Assembly (NCBI RefSeq): GCF_964218355.1 | Contig: NZ_CAXPMC010000016.1 | Coordinates: 248,001-312,000, forward strand | Reading direction: 5' to 3' | DNA length: 64,000 nt | Source of the DNA: Ferrovibrio sp964218355 | GTDB lineage: Bacteria; Pseudomonadota; Alphaproteobacteria; Ferrovibrionales; Ferrovibrionaceae | Part shown: piece after piece, positions 51,613-62,177 of the stretch | Position numbering within the stretch: the first letter of the stretch is position 1 | How the letters are laid out: the number at the start of each line of letters is the position of its first letter | Program-made: the position numbers and the translations under genes | Notes under the pieces: generated by a model | The model's input: the letters and a program-made list of their open reading frames with translations, nothing else | Told to the model about the DNA's origin: nothing | The model's database searches: none

Positions 51613-53275
51613 CCTGCGCTGCGCCATCTACACCCGTAAGTCCTCCGAAGAAGGGCTAGAGCAGGATTTCAACTCGCTCGACGCCCAGCGTGAGGCCTGC
51701 GCCTCCTTCATACAAAGCCAACGGCATGAAGGCTGGACGCTGATCCCAGGCAGTTACGACGACGGTGGGTTGTCAGGCGGGACGATGAACCGCCCCGCCC
51801 TGCAACGTCTTCTCGAGGATATTGAGAAGGGCCTGGTCGATGTCGTGGTGGTCTACAAGGTAGATCGGCTGACGCGGTCGCTATCTGACTTCGCCAGGAT
51901 CGTGGAGATCTTCGATAAGAAAGGCGTGTCCTTTGTATCGGTCACGCAGCAGTTCAATACGACCAGCTCCATGGGACGCCTGACGCTGAACGTCTTGCTC
52001 TCCTTCGCGCAATTTGAGCGTGAAGTGACGGGCGAGCGCATCCGGGACAAAGTCGCCGCCTCCCGCCGCAAAGGCATCTTCATGGGTGGCAATATTCCAC
52101 TGGGCTATGACTTGGATAACCGGAAGCTGGTGGTCAACCAGACTGACGCTAAGTTTGTGCGGTGGATGTTCGAGCGTTATTTGGGACTCGGAAATGCCTC
52201 CCTGCTCAAGGCTGAACTGGACCGGGATGGCATTAAGACGAAGGCACGCGTCAGCAAGACCGGCCGGGAGATGGGCGGCACGCCTTATACCCGGGGCATG
52301 CTCTACTACATCCTCAAGAACCGCGCCTATATCGGTGAGGCCGTCCATAAAGGCAAATCTTACCCTGGTGAACACACCGCCATTGTCGACCAGGATATCT
52401 TCGACAAAGTCCAGGCCCTGATATCGACCAATCGTCGGGACCACATCACCAAGAGCCGGACTTTGGATCCCAGCCTGCTGGCTGGCCTAGTCTATGACCA
52501 CTATGGTCGTCGCCTCTCTCCCAGCCATACCAACAAGAACGGCTTGCGATACCGCTATTATGTCTCTGGACCGGCAAAAAACCATGGACAGGATCTGCGC
52601 GCGATCCGTGTGGCTGCAGGAGACCTGGAGCAACTCATCATCGACCGCCTTATGGTCGTGCTGAACTCACCGCAGCGATTGGCAGAGATTCTGAATACCG
52701 ACGGATTGACCAAAGGGCACAGGCTCAAGGCTCGCGAGACACTGACGGGATCGCCCCAAGAGGCCGCAGATGTACTTAAACGCATCGTCCATAAAGTCAT
52801 CGTCGGCCAGGAGGAATTGACTCTCCAGATCGATAAGATTGGCCTTGCCGTCGCCTGCGGTCTGGGTGATGTCGGCCGAGCTCGGGGGTCAAAGGAGCAG
52901 ATTTACTCCATGACCTTCAAAGCCAACTTCCGTCGGATCGGCAGTGAGACGAAGCTGATCATCAATGATGGACAAACAGGTAATGAAAAGCCTCGCCGCG
53001 ATCCGGCGCTCATCAAGGCGCTGGTCCGGGCACATGCCTGGACCAGGCAGCTACATGCCGGCAAGGTCAGATCCCTGAATGAGATTGCCACAGCCGGTGG
53101 CCTCACACGAGGCTACGTGTCGGCCATCATCAGGATGGCTTACCTGGCGCCGGACATCACCGAGGCCATCCTCGAAGGCCGCCAGCCGCAGACCCTGATG
53201 CTCAAGGACATGATGCGGACCATTCCACCGAATTGGGCCGACCAGCGGCGCATGTTCGGCTTCACGGCCGCCTGA
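51605..53275 (+). CDS. Large serine recombinase
   Basis: The 556-residue recombinase begins MPNLRCAIYTRKSSEEGLEQDFNSLDAQ, the resolvase domain with its YTRKSS nucleophile motif. VVVYKVDRLTRSLSDFARIVEIF and SFAQFEREVTGERIRDKVAASRRKG follow. A recombinase domain (about 170-280) leads to a C-terminal part with no clear zinc ribbon. Such enzymes integrate and excise islands or phages at short attachment cores without needing tRNA repeats. It is coupled to DUF2924 and stands at the right end of the island. Confidence 0.93.
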   Translation: MPNLRCAIYTRKSSEEGLEQDFNSLDAQREACASFIQSQRHEGWTLIPGSYDDGGLSGGTMNRPALQRLLEDIEKGLVDVVVVYKVDRLTRSLSDFARIVEIFDKKGVSFVSVTQQFNTTSSMGRLTLNVLLSFAQFEREVTGERIRDKVAASRRKGIFMGGNIPLGYDLDNRKLVVNQTDAKFVRWMFERYLGLGNASLLKAELDRDGIKTKARVSKTGREMGGTPYTRGMLYYILKNRAYIGEAVHKGKSYPGEHTAIVDQDIFDKVQALISTNRRDHITKSRTLDPSLLAGLVYDHYGRRLSPSHTNKNGLRYRYYVSGPAKNHGQDLRAIRVAAGDLEQLIIDRLMVVLNSPQRLAEILNTDGLTKGHRLKARETLTGSPQEAADVLKRIVHKVIVGQEELTLQIDKIGLAVACGLGDVGRARGSKEQIYSMTFKANFRRIGSETKLIINDGQTGNEKPRRDPALIKALVRAHAWTRQLHAGKVRSLNEIATAGGLTRGYVSAIIRMAYLAPDITEAILEGRQPQTLMLKDMMRTIPPNWADQRRMFGFTAA

Positions 53276-53490
53276 TCCTCACTGAAAAGCTGGAGAATGA
53301 TATGGCTCGTGCAACGCATGGCCCGCGCTCGTTTAGCGGCGGAAATTCAAAACGAGACTTCGTGGGTGGGGTCCGGAGAAAACCGGCCATTCAGCCAGCC
53401 AATGACGGCCGAAATGCCGCCCTGAAGCGTCGATCTCCGAGGCCATATATGCGCAAAGCGCGCGGAATGTTTGATCATTTGGCGTCCCAC

Positions 53491-53506
53491 GGAGAACCTG
53501 TTCTCC
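53491..53506. repeat. Near-perfect inverted repeat next to tRNA-Ser
   Basis: GGAGAACCTGTTCTCC forms GGAGAAC...GTTCTCC arms with a two-base centre. It lies 14 bp beyond the tRNA 3' end. It could be a tRNA terminator stem without a T-run, or part of the element junction. The rest of 53276-53520 shows no credible gene. Confidence 0.4.
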
Positions 53507-53520
53507 AGGGGCTGACTAGG

Positions 53521-53611
53521 TGGCGGAGGGAGTGGGATTCGAACCCACGATACCCTTTTGAGGTATACACACTTTCCAGGCGTGCGCCTTCGACCACTCG
53601 GCCATCCCTCC
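53521..53611 (-). tRNA. tRNA-Ser (anticodon GGA)
   Basis: The minus strand reads GGAGGGATGGCC at the 5' end, an anticodon loop CTGGAAA giving anticodon GGA, a long variable arm, GGTTCGAATCCC in the T-arm and TCCCTCC-G-CCA at the 3' end. GGAGGGA pairs with TCCCTCC, and the CCA is encoded. The 91-nt length is normal for a class II serine tRNA. Confidence 0.95.
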
Positions 53612-53711
53612 GGCGCGGGCGGCACTATACCCGCCGGACACGAATTTGCAATCGGCAGGCAGAATTGCGTAAAGTCCCGTCAGGACAGGCCGATTTGCGG
53701 GGAAACGGGCC

Positions 53712-54035
53712 GTGCTGCTGGGGCGGATTCTGGGCTGGATTCTGATGGCGCTGGCATTGCTGGCGGCCGGGGCCGACGGGCTCGGCTGGCTGCAGAACGG
53801 CACGCTGGTGCTCTCGGCGCTGGGCGAATTCTGGTACCGGCTTGACCCCGGCAGCCTGAACCTGCTGCAGGCCGTGGTGCAGCGCTGGCTGCTGCCGGAA
53901 ATCTGGGACCCGGGCGTCATCACCATCCTGACCTGGCCGGCCATCCTCGCGCTCGGCATCCCCGGCCTGCTGCTGCTGGTGATCTTCCGCAAACGGCCGC
54001 CGAGCCGCCGGCGCCGCTTCGGCGCCCTTGCGTGA
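53712..54035 (+). CDS. Small membrane protein of unknown function
   Basis: The 107-residue frame starts with GTG at 53712. It has an N-terminal hydrophobic segment (RILGWILMALALLAAGADGLGWL) and a C-terminal one (VITILTWPAILALGIPGLLLLVIF), followed by a basic tail KRPPSRRRRFG, so a two-pass membrane topology is likely. It lies between tRNA-Ser and the convergent lepA gene. No named family is recognised. Confidence 0.65.
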   Translation: MLLGRILGWILMALALLAAGADGLGWLQNGTLVLSALGEFWYRLDPGSLNLLQAVVQRWLLPEIWDPGVITILTWPAILALGIPGLLLLVIFRKRPPSRRRRFGALA

Positions 54036-54053
54036 ACCGGCGCTGCTTCGGCC

Positions 54054-55859
<1,806 letters not shown>

Positions 55860-55896
55860 GGTGCGGTGCTCTGGATCGGAAAGAGGAAAACGAAGG

Positions 55897-56373
55897 TCAG
55901 CGGAACAGCTGCAGGATGTCGGCCTCGCGGCTTTCCTGCGCCGGAATCTTCATGATGCCCGATGCGCGCAGACAGGGCGCGCCGTCGGCGGTGATCAGGG
56001 TTTCGGCAAAGCCGAGATTGCGCGTGCTGCGCACCAGCCGGCCCTTGCCCTCCACCCAGCTGCCCAGCGGCGCCGGCCCGACATAGTCGCCGGCCAGGTT
56101 CACGGTGGGCAGGAATTTGCGGCCGCCGGCCGCCACCACGCAGGTGAAACCCAGCAGCATGTCCGCGAAGGTCATCAGCATGCCGCCATGGCAGATCTGC
56201 ATCGGGTTGCAATGGCGCGGCTCGACCCGGAACCCCATCACCGGCAGGCCGTCTTCCGGGTCCAGCCGGCCCCAGAGCGGCCCGTTGACTTCCATGAAGC
56301 CCATGAAATCGAGCTGCTTCATGCCGGCCGGCACGTCCGGCCCGGCTGCGCCTGGAATCTGGGGAGCGTTCAT
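55897..56373 (-). CDS. PaaI-family hotdog-fold thioesterase
   Basis: The 158-residue protein contains the hotdog core: NPMQICHGGMLMTFADMLLGFT near the middle, where the HGG and following acidic region resemble the 4HBT/PaaI active site, and a second strand set FLPTVNLAGDYVGPAPLGSWVEGKGRLV. Members hydrolyse acyl-CoA thioesters. The start MNAPQIPG at 56373 is chosen because the frame above it is repetitive, unconserved sequence. It follows lepA in the opposite order on the same strand with 37 bp between stops and starts. Confidence 0.85.
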   Translation of the reverse strand: MNAPQIPGAAGPDVPAGMKQLDFMGFMEVNGPLWGRLDPEDGLPVMGFRVEPRHCNPMQICHGGMLMTFADMLLGFTCVVAAGGRKFLPTVNLAGDYVGPAPLGSWVEGKGRLVRSTRNLGFAETLITADGAPCLRASGIMKIPAQESREADILQLFR

Positions 56374-56394
56374 GGGCCGGGGTTTTAGCACCTG

Positions 56395-56455
56395 CAACAG
56401 GGGCCGGCAACGAAGCCGGCCGGGCAACAGGGGCCGGCAACGAAGTCCGCCCGGG
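56395..56455. repeat. Tandem 30/31-bp direct repeat
   Basis: CAACAGGGGCCGGCAACGAAG followed by CGGCCGGG-like sequence occurs at 56395-56424 and again at 56425-56455 with small changes. It lies directly upstream of the thioesterase gene and adjoins the 10-bp repeat. Confidence 0.7.
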
Positions 56456-56460
56456 ACGGC

Positions 56461-56564
56461 TCACGGCGGCTCGGGGCGGTTCCCGACGGTTCGTCCCGGT
56501 TCCCGATGGTTCGGAACGGTTCGTCCCGGTTCAGGGCGGTTCGTCGCGGTTCGTGACGGTTCGT
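56461..56564. repeat. 10-bp-period tandem repeat (TCNNNNCGGT)
   Basis: Ten consecutive 10-bp units, each starting TC and nearly all ending CGGT, run from 56461 to 56560, e.g. TCGGGGCGGT, TCCCGACGGT, TCGTCCCGGT. The invariant frame with variable centre is unusual for simple slippage. The period is close to one helical turn, so one face of DNA carries the CGGT core. It is noncoding so far as can be seen. Confidence 0.85.
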
Positions 56565-56755
56565 TCTCCTTGTGCCAGTACGGATTGTGCCGGAAAACAG
56601 CTGATGATTGCGAAGCTTGATGATATGAACATATATGGAACAGATTTGGCAAAATTCAAGAGATGCATACATTTATGTGCAGGCCGGCGGATTCCCCTGC
56701 CCGGCCGCCCCGCGCCGGCCTAGCCTGCCGGCAGCCCTTTCCGAGGAGGCCCGCC

Positions 56756-57091
56756 ATGCCGGATATCCGCCTGCCGCTCGACCTGCATTTCCCGCTCTCG
56801 GGCGATGTGAGCCAGACCATCAATCCCTGGACCTGGTTTTTCCAGCCCAAGGCCAGCCAGTTCGGCCTGGTCAATATCAGCCTCGGCCAGTCGGCCGATC
56901 CGGGGCTGGAGCGCCGCATCCTCGACGAGGTCGGCTCCTACGGCCGCCAGCTCGGCCGCATCGGCGAGGCGCTGGCGGTTCTGCTCGACCGCACGACGCT
57001 CGACGGGCTGACGCCGGCCGAGCAGGACGCCATCGCCGCCCTGCGCCGCCAGCTCGACGATGTCAGGCGCCTGAAAAACCGGGACGCCTGA
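56756..57091 (+). CDS. Conserved-looking hypothetical protein
   Basis: The 111-residue protein begins MPDIRLPLDLHFPLSGDVSQTINPWTWFFQPKASQFGLVN, then becomes helical (LERRILDEVGSYGRQLGRIGEALAVLL ... EQDAIAALRRQLDDVRRLKN). GAGGAG precedes the ATG; the frame upstream is not protein-like. No signal or membrane segment is seen. Function and family are not recognised. Confidence 0.65.
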   Translation: MPDIRLPLDLHFPLSGDVSQTINPWTWFFQPKASQFGLVNISLGQSADPGLERRILDEVGSYGRQLGRIGEALAVLLDRTTLDGLTPAEQDAIAALRRQLDDVRRLKNRDA

Positions 57092-57178
57092 CGCCACGTC
57101 TCCCGGATTCTGCGCTGGACATCGGCCGCCGCTGTGCTTCCCTGAACGGCAGAAAAACCGCGTTCAGGGAGGAACGCC

Positions 57179-58381
57179 ATGGAATACGCGCCGCATCTGG
57201 CGCAGTTCCGCCGCCTGCTGGCCATGGTGCGGGGCGACCGCGCCGAATTCGCCGCCGCGCAGCCTTTCGAGCTGCCGGCCGACATCTACTGGCGGCCGGA
57301 GCGTTTCTCCGCCGAGATGGAGGCTGTCTTCCGCCGCCTGCCGCAGGTGCTGGGCCATGCCGCGCTGCTGCCGAAACCGGGCGACACCCTGGTGGCCGAC
57401 CTGCCGGACCGCCCCCTGCTGCTGGTGCGCGGCCGCGACGGCGAGATCCGCGGCTTCCTCAATGTCTGCCGCCATCGCGGCACCCGCCTGTGCAATCGCG
57501 GCGAGCGGGACAATGCGCTGGGCGTGCAGCGGCACAGCGGCTTCACCTGCCCGTATCATCACTGGACCTACGATCTCGACGGGCGGCTGAAACATGTGCC
57601 GCTGGCCGACAGTTTCCCCGGCCTCGATCCGGCGACGCGCGGCCTGACGCCAGTTCCGCTGGCGGTGCGCGAGGGCGTGATCTTCGGCATCCCGCAGGCC
57701 GATGCGGCCGGCGCCGGCGCGACGGATATCGATGGCTTCCTGCAGGGGCTGGATGCCGACCTCGCCGTATTCGGCTTTGCCGGGCTGCATGCCTATGCCC
57801 GCGCGGTGACGCGGCGGCGCACCAACTGGAAGCTGGTGATCGACGCCTTCCTCGAAAGCTATCATGTCGTGCGGCTGCACCGGAACACGGTGGGCCCCTT
57901 CTTCCTGGATGCGATGGCGGTGATGGACTGCATCGGTCCGCATACCCGCTCCGCCGTGGCACGGCAGGAATTCGGCACCATCGCCGGCCTGCCGGAGGCG
58001 CAGTGGAACGACCGCCTGCATGCCAGCTTCGCCTATCTGCTGTTCCCCAATACCGTGCTGGTGATCCATCCCGACTATGTCAGCATCCTGACACTGTTTC
58101 CGCTGGCCGCCGACGAGACCGAAATCTGCCATGTGATGCTGACGCCGCATGCGCCGCGCGACGAGCGGGAGGATGCCCACTGGCAGCGGTCCTTCCGCAT
58201 GATCGAGGGCGGCGTGTTCCAGGCCGAGGACCTGCAGGTGGCCGAGCAGGCGCAGATCGGCATGGCCTCGGGCGCCAACCGCACCCTGGTCTATGGCCGC
58301 CACGAGGCCGGCATCCGGCATTTCCATGCCGCGCTGGACGCGCGGCTGGGCACGACCGGCATCATCGACCGGCCGGGCTGA
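57179..58381 (+). CDS. Rieske [2Fe-2S] aromatic ring-hydroxylating-type oxygenase alpha subunit
   Basis: The 400-residue protein has Cys97-x-His99 and Cys124-x2-His127 of a Rieske cluster (CRHRG ... CPYHHW) and a catalytic-domain segment DAFLESYHVVRLHRN typical of the RHO alpha-subunit iron site. Family members include aromatic dioxygenases, choline monooxygenase and N-demethylases. AGGGAGGAAC precedes the ATG. No reductase gene is adjacent, so it must draw electrons from elsewhere. The substrate is unknown. Confidence 0.9.
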   Translation: MEYAPHLAQFRRLLAMVRGDRAEFAAAQPFELPADIYWRPERFSAEMEAVFRRLPQVLGHAALLPKPGDTLVADLPDRPLLLVRGRDGEIRGFLNVCRHRGTRLCNRGERDNALGVQRHSGFTCPYHHWTYDLDGRLKHVPLADSFPGLDPATRGLTPVPLAVREGVIFGIPQADAAGAGATDIDGFLQGLDADLAVFGFAGLHAYARAVTRRRTNWKLVIDAFLESYHVVRLHRNTVGPFFLDAMAVMDCIGPHTRSAVARQEFGTIAGLPEAQWNDRLHASFAYLLFPNTVLVIHPDYVSILTLFPLAADETEICHVMLTPHAPRDEREDAHWQRSFRMIEGGVFQAEDLQVAEQAQIGMASGANRTLVYGRHEAGIRHFHAALDARLGTTGIIDRPG

Positions 58382-58489
58382 TCATTCCACCCGTCAGCCC
58401 CGGCACCGCCCGGCACCGGAAATTGCGCCTGCCGGGCCGCCCGTCTATGCTCCCGCCGTCCGCATTTCGCACGTCTCCGGGATACAGGC

Positions 58490-59443
58490 ATGTCCGGCAT
58501 TTCCTATCTGCTGACCGTCTACAACAAGGCGCCCTATCTGGAAGGCGTGGTGGCCGGGCTGGCCGCCCAGCGCGGCGATTTCGCACGCGAATTCATCTTC
58601 GTCGATGACGGCTCGACCGACGGCTCGCCGGAGCTGGTGGAAAAGCTGACCGCCGGCTGGGGCAACGTCACGCTGATCCGCCAGGCCAACAGGGGGCCCA
58701 GCGCGGCGCTGAACGCCGCCGCCGCCGCCGCCCGCCTGCCCTATCTGAAATCGGTGGATGCCGACGATATCCTGGTGCCCGACAGCAGCCTGTGGCTGCT
58801 GGAGGCCCTGCAGACACACAAGGCGGTGCTGGCCTATGGCGATGGCGGCAGCTACGAACTCGGACAGCCGGTGGTGATGCCGGAACTGCCGGCCCCGCCC
58901 GTCTCCCGCGTCATTGCCGATGCGATGACCATGCTGATCCGCAATTCCTTCGTCAGCCCCAGCTACATGATGGTGCCGGCGGACCTGTATCGCCAGGTCG
59001 GCGGCTGCAAGGAGCACATCATTCCGCAGGATTATTCGCTGCAGCTGAAGCTGGCACCGCTGGGCCCGGTCGCCTATGTGCCGGGACCGATCGCCCTGAT
59101 GCCGAAAGTGGCGCCGGGCCGGCTGTCGGATGCGCCGGCGCGCACCCTGCACGACATCAACCTGCTGCTGCTGGAAACCCTGCGCGAACGGCCGGACCTC
59201 ACGCCGGACCAGCGCAGGCTGGCGGCGCGGCGCGCCACTGGCCGGGCGCTGAAGTTCCGCCGCCGCTTTCCCAATGATGCCCCGCTGGCCGGCAGCTGGC
59301 TGCGCTGGCTGCGGGCGCGGCTGCCGCTGCCGGCCGACGATGGCCGGCTGATCGCCGAGGGCCTGAAGGATTTCGGCGTGCCCAGCCAGCTTGACGGCTT
59401 CCATCCCTATCCGCGCTGCCTGGAAACGGGGCAGGCAGCGTGA
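58490..59443 (+). CDS. Glycosyltransferase family 2
   Basis: The 317-residue protein has a GT-A start MSGISYLLTVYNKAPYLEGVVAGL, the nucleotide-binding FVDDGSTDGSPELVE, and the DxD-type SVDADDILVPDSSLW. GT2 enzymes transfer sugars from UDP- or dTDP-sugars. It precedes the galE gene by 13 bp; with the carbamoyltransferase opposite, this suggests a surface or secondary-metabolite glycan. Acceptor and product cannot be told. Confidence 0.9.
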   Translation: MSGISYLLTVYNKAPYLEGVVAGLAAQRGDFAREFIFVDDGSTDGSPELVEKLTAGWGNVTLIRQANRGPSAALNAAAAAARLPYLKSVDADDILVPDSSLWLLEALQTHKAVLAYGDGGSYELGQPVVMPELPAPPVSRVIADAMTMLIRNSFVSPSYMMVPADLYRQVGGCKEHIIPQDYSLQLKLAPLGPVAYVPGPIALMPKVAPGRLSDAPARTLHDINLLLLETLRERPDLTPDQRRLAARRATGRALKFRRRFPNDAPLAGSWLRWLRARLPLPADDGRLIAEGLKDFGVPSQLDGFHPYPRCLETGQAA

Positions 59444-59456
59444 GCGACAGGCCAAC

Positions 59457-60443
59457 ATGAGTGACGGGCCCGCCATCCTGGTGGCCGGCGGCGCCGGCTT
59501 CGTCGGCAGCCATGTCTGCAAGGCGCTGGCCGCGGCCGGCTTCCGCCCGGTGGTCTACGACGACCTGTCCGCCGGCCACGAAGATGCCGTGCGCTGGGGC
59601 CCGCTGGAACGCGGCGACATCCGCGACGGAGGCCGCCTCGCCGCCGTGCTGGCGCAGCATCGCCCGATGGCGGCCCTGCATTTCGCCGCCCGCATCGAGG
59701 CCGGTGAATCGATGCGCGATCCCGGCGCCTTCTACGCGGTGAATGTCGGTGGCACCCTGTCGCTGCTGCAGGCCCTGCGCGAGGCCGGCATCGGGATCTG
59801 CGTGTTCTCCAGCACGGCGGCCGTCTACGGCCTGCCGCAGAGCGCGACGCTGGCGGAAAGCCACCCGCTGCTGCCGGTCAATCCCTATGGCGCCACCAAG
59901 CTGGCGGCCGAGCGCATGCTGGCGGATTTCGCCTATGCCCATGGCTCGCGTTTCGTGGCCCTGCGTTATTTCAACGCCGCCGGCGCCGATCCGGATGGCG
60001 AGCTGGGCGAGCGGCATGACCCGGAGACACATCTGATCCCGCTGGTGCTGCAGGCCGCGGCGGGACAGCGCCCGCAGATCGCCGTCTACGGCACCGATTA
60101 TCCGACCCCCGACGGCACCTGCATCCGCGATTACGTGCATGTCAGCGACCTGGCCGCGGCCCATGTTCTGGCGCTGCGCCATCTGCTGGGCGGCGGCGAC
60201 AGCGCCCGTCTCAATCTGGGCAATGGCAGTGGGTTTTCGGTGCGGCAGGTGATCGATGCGGCCCGGCATGTCACCGGCCGCGCCATTCCGGTGCAGGAGG
60301 CCGCACGACGGGCCGGCGATCCGCCGGTGCTGGTGGCCGATGCGGCGCAGGCGCGCGCGGTGCTCGGCTGGCAGCCGCAGCGTGCGGCACTGGAGACCCA
60401 GATCGGCGATGCCTGGGCCTGGCTGCGGAAGACCGCCGGCTAG
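59457..60443 (+). CDS. galE: UDP-glucose 4-epimerase (GalE-like)
   Basis: The 328-residue SDR protein has AILVAGGAGFVGSHVCKAL at the NAD site, STAAVYGLPQ for the catalytic Ser and YGATKLAAERML for Tyr-x3-Lys. The substrate region RYFNAAGADPDGELGE ... TPDGTCIRDYVHVSDLA matches GalE closely. It interconverts UDP-glucose and UDP-galactose. The start at 59457 lies 13 bp after the GT2 stop. Its end overlaps the convergent carbamoyltransferase by 4 bp. Confidence 0.9.
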   Translation: MSDGPAILVAGGAGFVGSHVCKALAAAGFRPVVYDDLSAGHEDAVRWGPLERGDIRDGGRLAAVLAQHRPMAALHFAARIEAGESMRDPGAFYAVNVGGTLSLLQALREAGIGICVFSSTAAVYGLPQSATLAESHPLLPVNPYGATKLAAERMLADFAYAHGSRFVALRYFNAAGADPDGELGERHDPETHLIPLVLQAAAGQRPQIAVYGTDYPTPDGTCIRDYVHVSDLAAAHVLALRHLLGGGDSARLNLGNGSGFSVRQVIDAARHVTGRAIPVQEAARRAGDPPVLVADAAQARAVLGWQPQRAALETQIGDAWAWLRKTAG

Positions 60444-62155
60444 CCCGGATATTCCCAGACCGCGCTTTCGGTGACCACGTAGTCGATACGGCCCTGCCGC
60501 AGCGCGGTCAGGCATTCCGCCGGCGTGTTGATGATCGGCTCTTCATGCACGTTGAAGCTGGTGTTGATCAGCACCGGAATGCCCGACAGGCCGGCATAGG
60601 CCGACAGGATGTCGTAATAGAGCGGATTGTCGTCGCGGCGGATCACCTGCGGCCGCGCCGTGCCGTCCACATGCACCACGGCCGGGATGCGGTCGCGCCA
60701 GTCATCCTGCACCTGGCAGGTGATGGTCATGAAGCGCGCGGCATACAGCGACTGCGGCGGCAGCCGGAAGATGCGGGTGGCGTCGACGTCGCGCACCACC
60801 GGCGCAAACGGCATGAATTCCGAACGGTCGAGCCGTTCGTTCAGGGTCTGGTTGATCTCGGCCTTCGTCGGCGCGCCCATGATGGTGCGGGCGCCCAGCG
60901 CGCGCGGGCCGTATTCCATGCCCTTCGTGTAGATCGCCACCACCTTGCCGGCATTGATCAGCGCGGCGGCTGCCTGCACCGGCTCGCTGCTGACCAGCCG
61001 CGCGCCGCCGCCGCCCAGCACCGGGTCGATGTCGTTGCTGTAGTCGCGGCCGTAATAGAGATGGTCGAGCCGGTGGCGCTGCTTCAGCCAGGCCTCGGTG
61101 CCGTCGCGCACCAGCAGATGCTGCAGCACGCCGCCGGCCGCCAGGCCCTGGTCGCTCATCGCCGGATAGACGAACACCTCGTCGACCGGCAGTTCCTCGG
61201 CCAGCTTCTGGTTCAGCTTCACATTGGCAAAGACGCCGCCCGACAGGCCGAGCCGGCGGGTCTCGTGGCGCGCCAGCAGGCGGCGCACGGATTCGGTGAT
61301 GAAATCCTCCAGCACCTTCTGCACGGAGGCGGCCACCACCTCGCGCGGATGCCCCTCCGCCCAGCCGAACACCCAGCGGCGCATCTCGGGATAGCTGGCG
61401 AAATCGCTCTCGATGCGGCCGTCGTCGTCGATGCGGAAATGCGCCGCCAGCGCCGCAGCCAGCATCGGCTCGCCCAGCGCGGCCAGGCCGGTCAGCTTGC
61501 CTTCATGCTTGTTGATGCGGAAACCCAGCGCCTGGGTGGCATAGCCGTAGGCGAGGCCCAGCGAGTCGATCTTCACCGGCGCCAGCAGGCCGTCATCGCC
61601 GCCATAGAGCGTGGCGATGCGGCCGTATTTGAGGATGCGGTGGCTGTACTGCACATTGTCGCCGCCGCCATCGGCCGTATACAGCAGCGCGTCATCCCAG
61701 TCGGTGTGGAACAGGGTGGCCAGCGCATGCGAGGCGTGATGGTTGTAGAAGGTGACCGGCAGGCCGCCGCGGCAGCCGAGGTCGCGCAGGAAGGCGGTGG
61801 TGTCGAACATCGTCGCGCTGTCGGTGCGGCCGTAGCGCACGCATTCGCGTTCCATCGACTTGTGCTTTTCCAGGCCGACCATCTCGCGCACCCGGTTTTC
61901 CACCAGGCGCGGCAGCGGGAAATGCCGGTAATAGCGGCTGGGGAAGGCGCCGCGCGACAGGGCCACCGCGCCGATATCCTCGGGCCCGGCGCCGGCGATG
62001 CCGAAACATTCGGCGATCGCCTCGAAGGGGATGCGGCCGCCGTCGATCTTGCGCCGGGTCAGCCGTTCCAGCGCCACCGACGCCACCATGCGGTAGTCGT
62101 CGAACAAAACCGCGCAGGCATCGTGGTAGCCCGAATGGATACCGAGGATCAGCAT
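60440..62155 (-). CDS. NodU/TobZ-type O-carbamoyltransferase
   Basis: The 571-residue protein has an ASKHA-type N-terminal half with LGIHSGYHDACAVLFDD, HHASHALATLF and TADGGGDNVQYS, LSGGVFANVKLNQKL, and a C-terminal half with the ATP/YrdC-like segment EYGPRALGARTIMGAP and LINTSFNVHEEPIINTP. Members transfer carbamoyl phosphate-derived carbamoyl to hydroxyls of sugars, polyketides or Nod factors. The start at 62155 avoids an upstream in-frame stretch over the pheT junction. It stands next to GT2 and galE, implying modification of a glycosylated product; that is inference. Confidence 0.92.
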   Translation of the reverse strand: MLILGIHSGYHDACAVLFDDYRMVASVALERLTRRKIDGGRIPFEAIAECFGIAGAGPEDIGAVALSRGAFPSRYYRHFPLPRLVENRVREMVGLEKHKSMERECVRYGRTDSATMFDTTAFLRDLGCRGGLPVTFYNHHASHALATLFHTDWDDALLYTADGGGDNVQYSHRILKYGRIATLYGGDDGLLAPVKIDSLGLAYGYATQALGFRINKHEGKLTGLAALGEPMLAAALAAHFRIDDDGRIESDFASYPEMRRWVFGWAEGHPREVVAASVQKVLEDFITESVRRLLARHETRRLGLSGGVFANVKLNQKLAEELPVDEVFVYPAMSDQGLAAGGVLQHLLVRDGTEAWLKQRHRLDHLYYGRDYSNDIDPVLGGGGARLVSSEPVQAAAALINAGKVVAIYTKGMEYGPRALGARTIMGAPTKAEINQTLNERLDRSEFMPFAPVVRDVDATRIFRLPPQSLYAARFMTITCQVQDDWRDRIPAVVHVDGTARPQVIRRDDNPLYYDILSAYAGLSGIPVLINTSFNVHEEPIINTPAECLTALRQGRIDYVVTESAVWEYPG

Positions 62156-62177
62156 GGGTCTGGGTTCCTGTGTCCGG

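Larger units (their letters stand above)
40304..53520. mobile_element. Genomic island with serine recombinase and defence-like cargo
   Basis: Between the catabolic regulon and tRNA-Ser lies a block with unrelated content: a DNA methyltransferase fusion, DUF5681, XRE regulators, small unknown genes, an RHH/GNAT/ImmA/Beta operon, a ubiquitin-like conjugation operon, DUF2924 and a large serine recombinase. Base composition shifts: 43.2-48.5 kb is distinctly AT-richer than the flanks. Boundaries are approximate; no direct repeat or copy of the tRNA 3' end was found near 40.3-40.8 kb by eye. Confidence 0.65.

Noticed and set aside
53233..53745. 170-codon frame crossing the tRNA-Ser gene
   Set aside because: The stretch WREWDSNPRYP is the typical false translation of a complementary tRNA; no protein family is seen.
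56385..56672. 95-codon minus-strand frame with 10-residue repeats
   Set aside because: The peptide periodicity follows from the 10-bp DNA repeat; no ribosome site or conserved domain supports a protein.
56635..58608. 657-codon plus-strand open frame
   Set aside because: It is an alternative frame over the Rieske oxygenase and small upstream gene, Arg/Pro/Ala-rich without domains.
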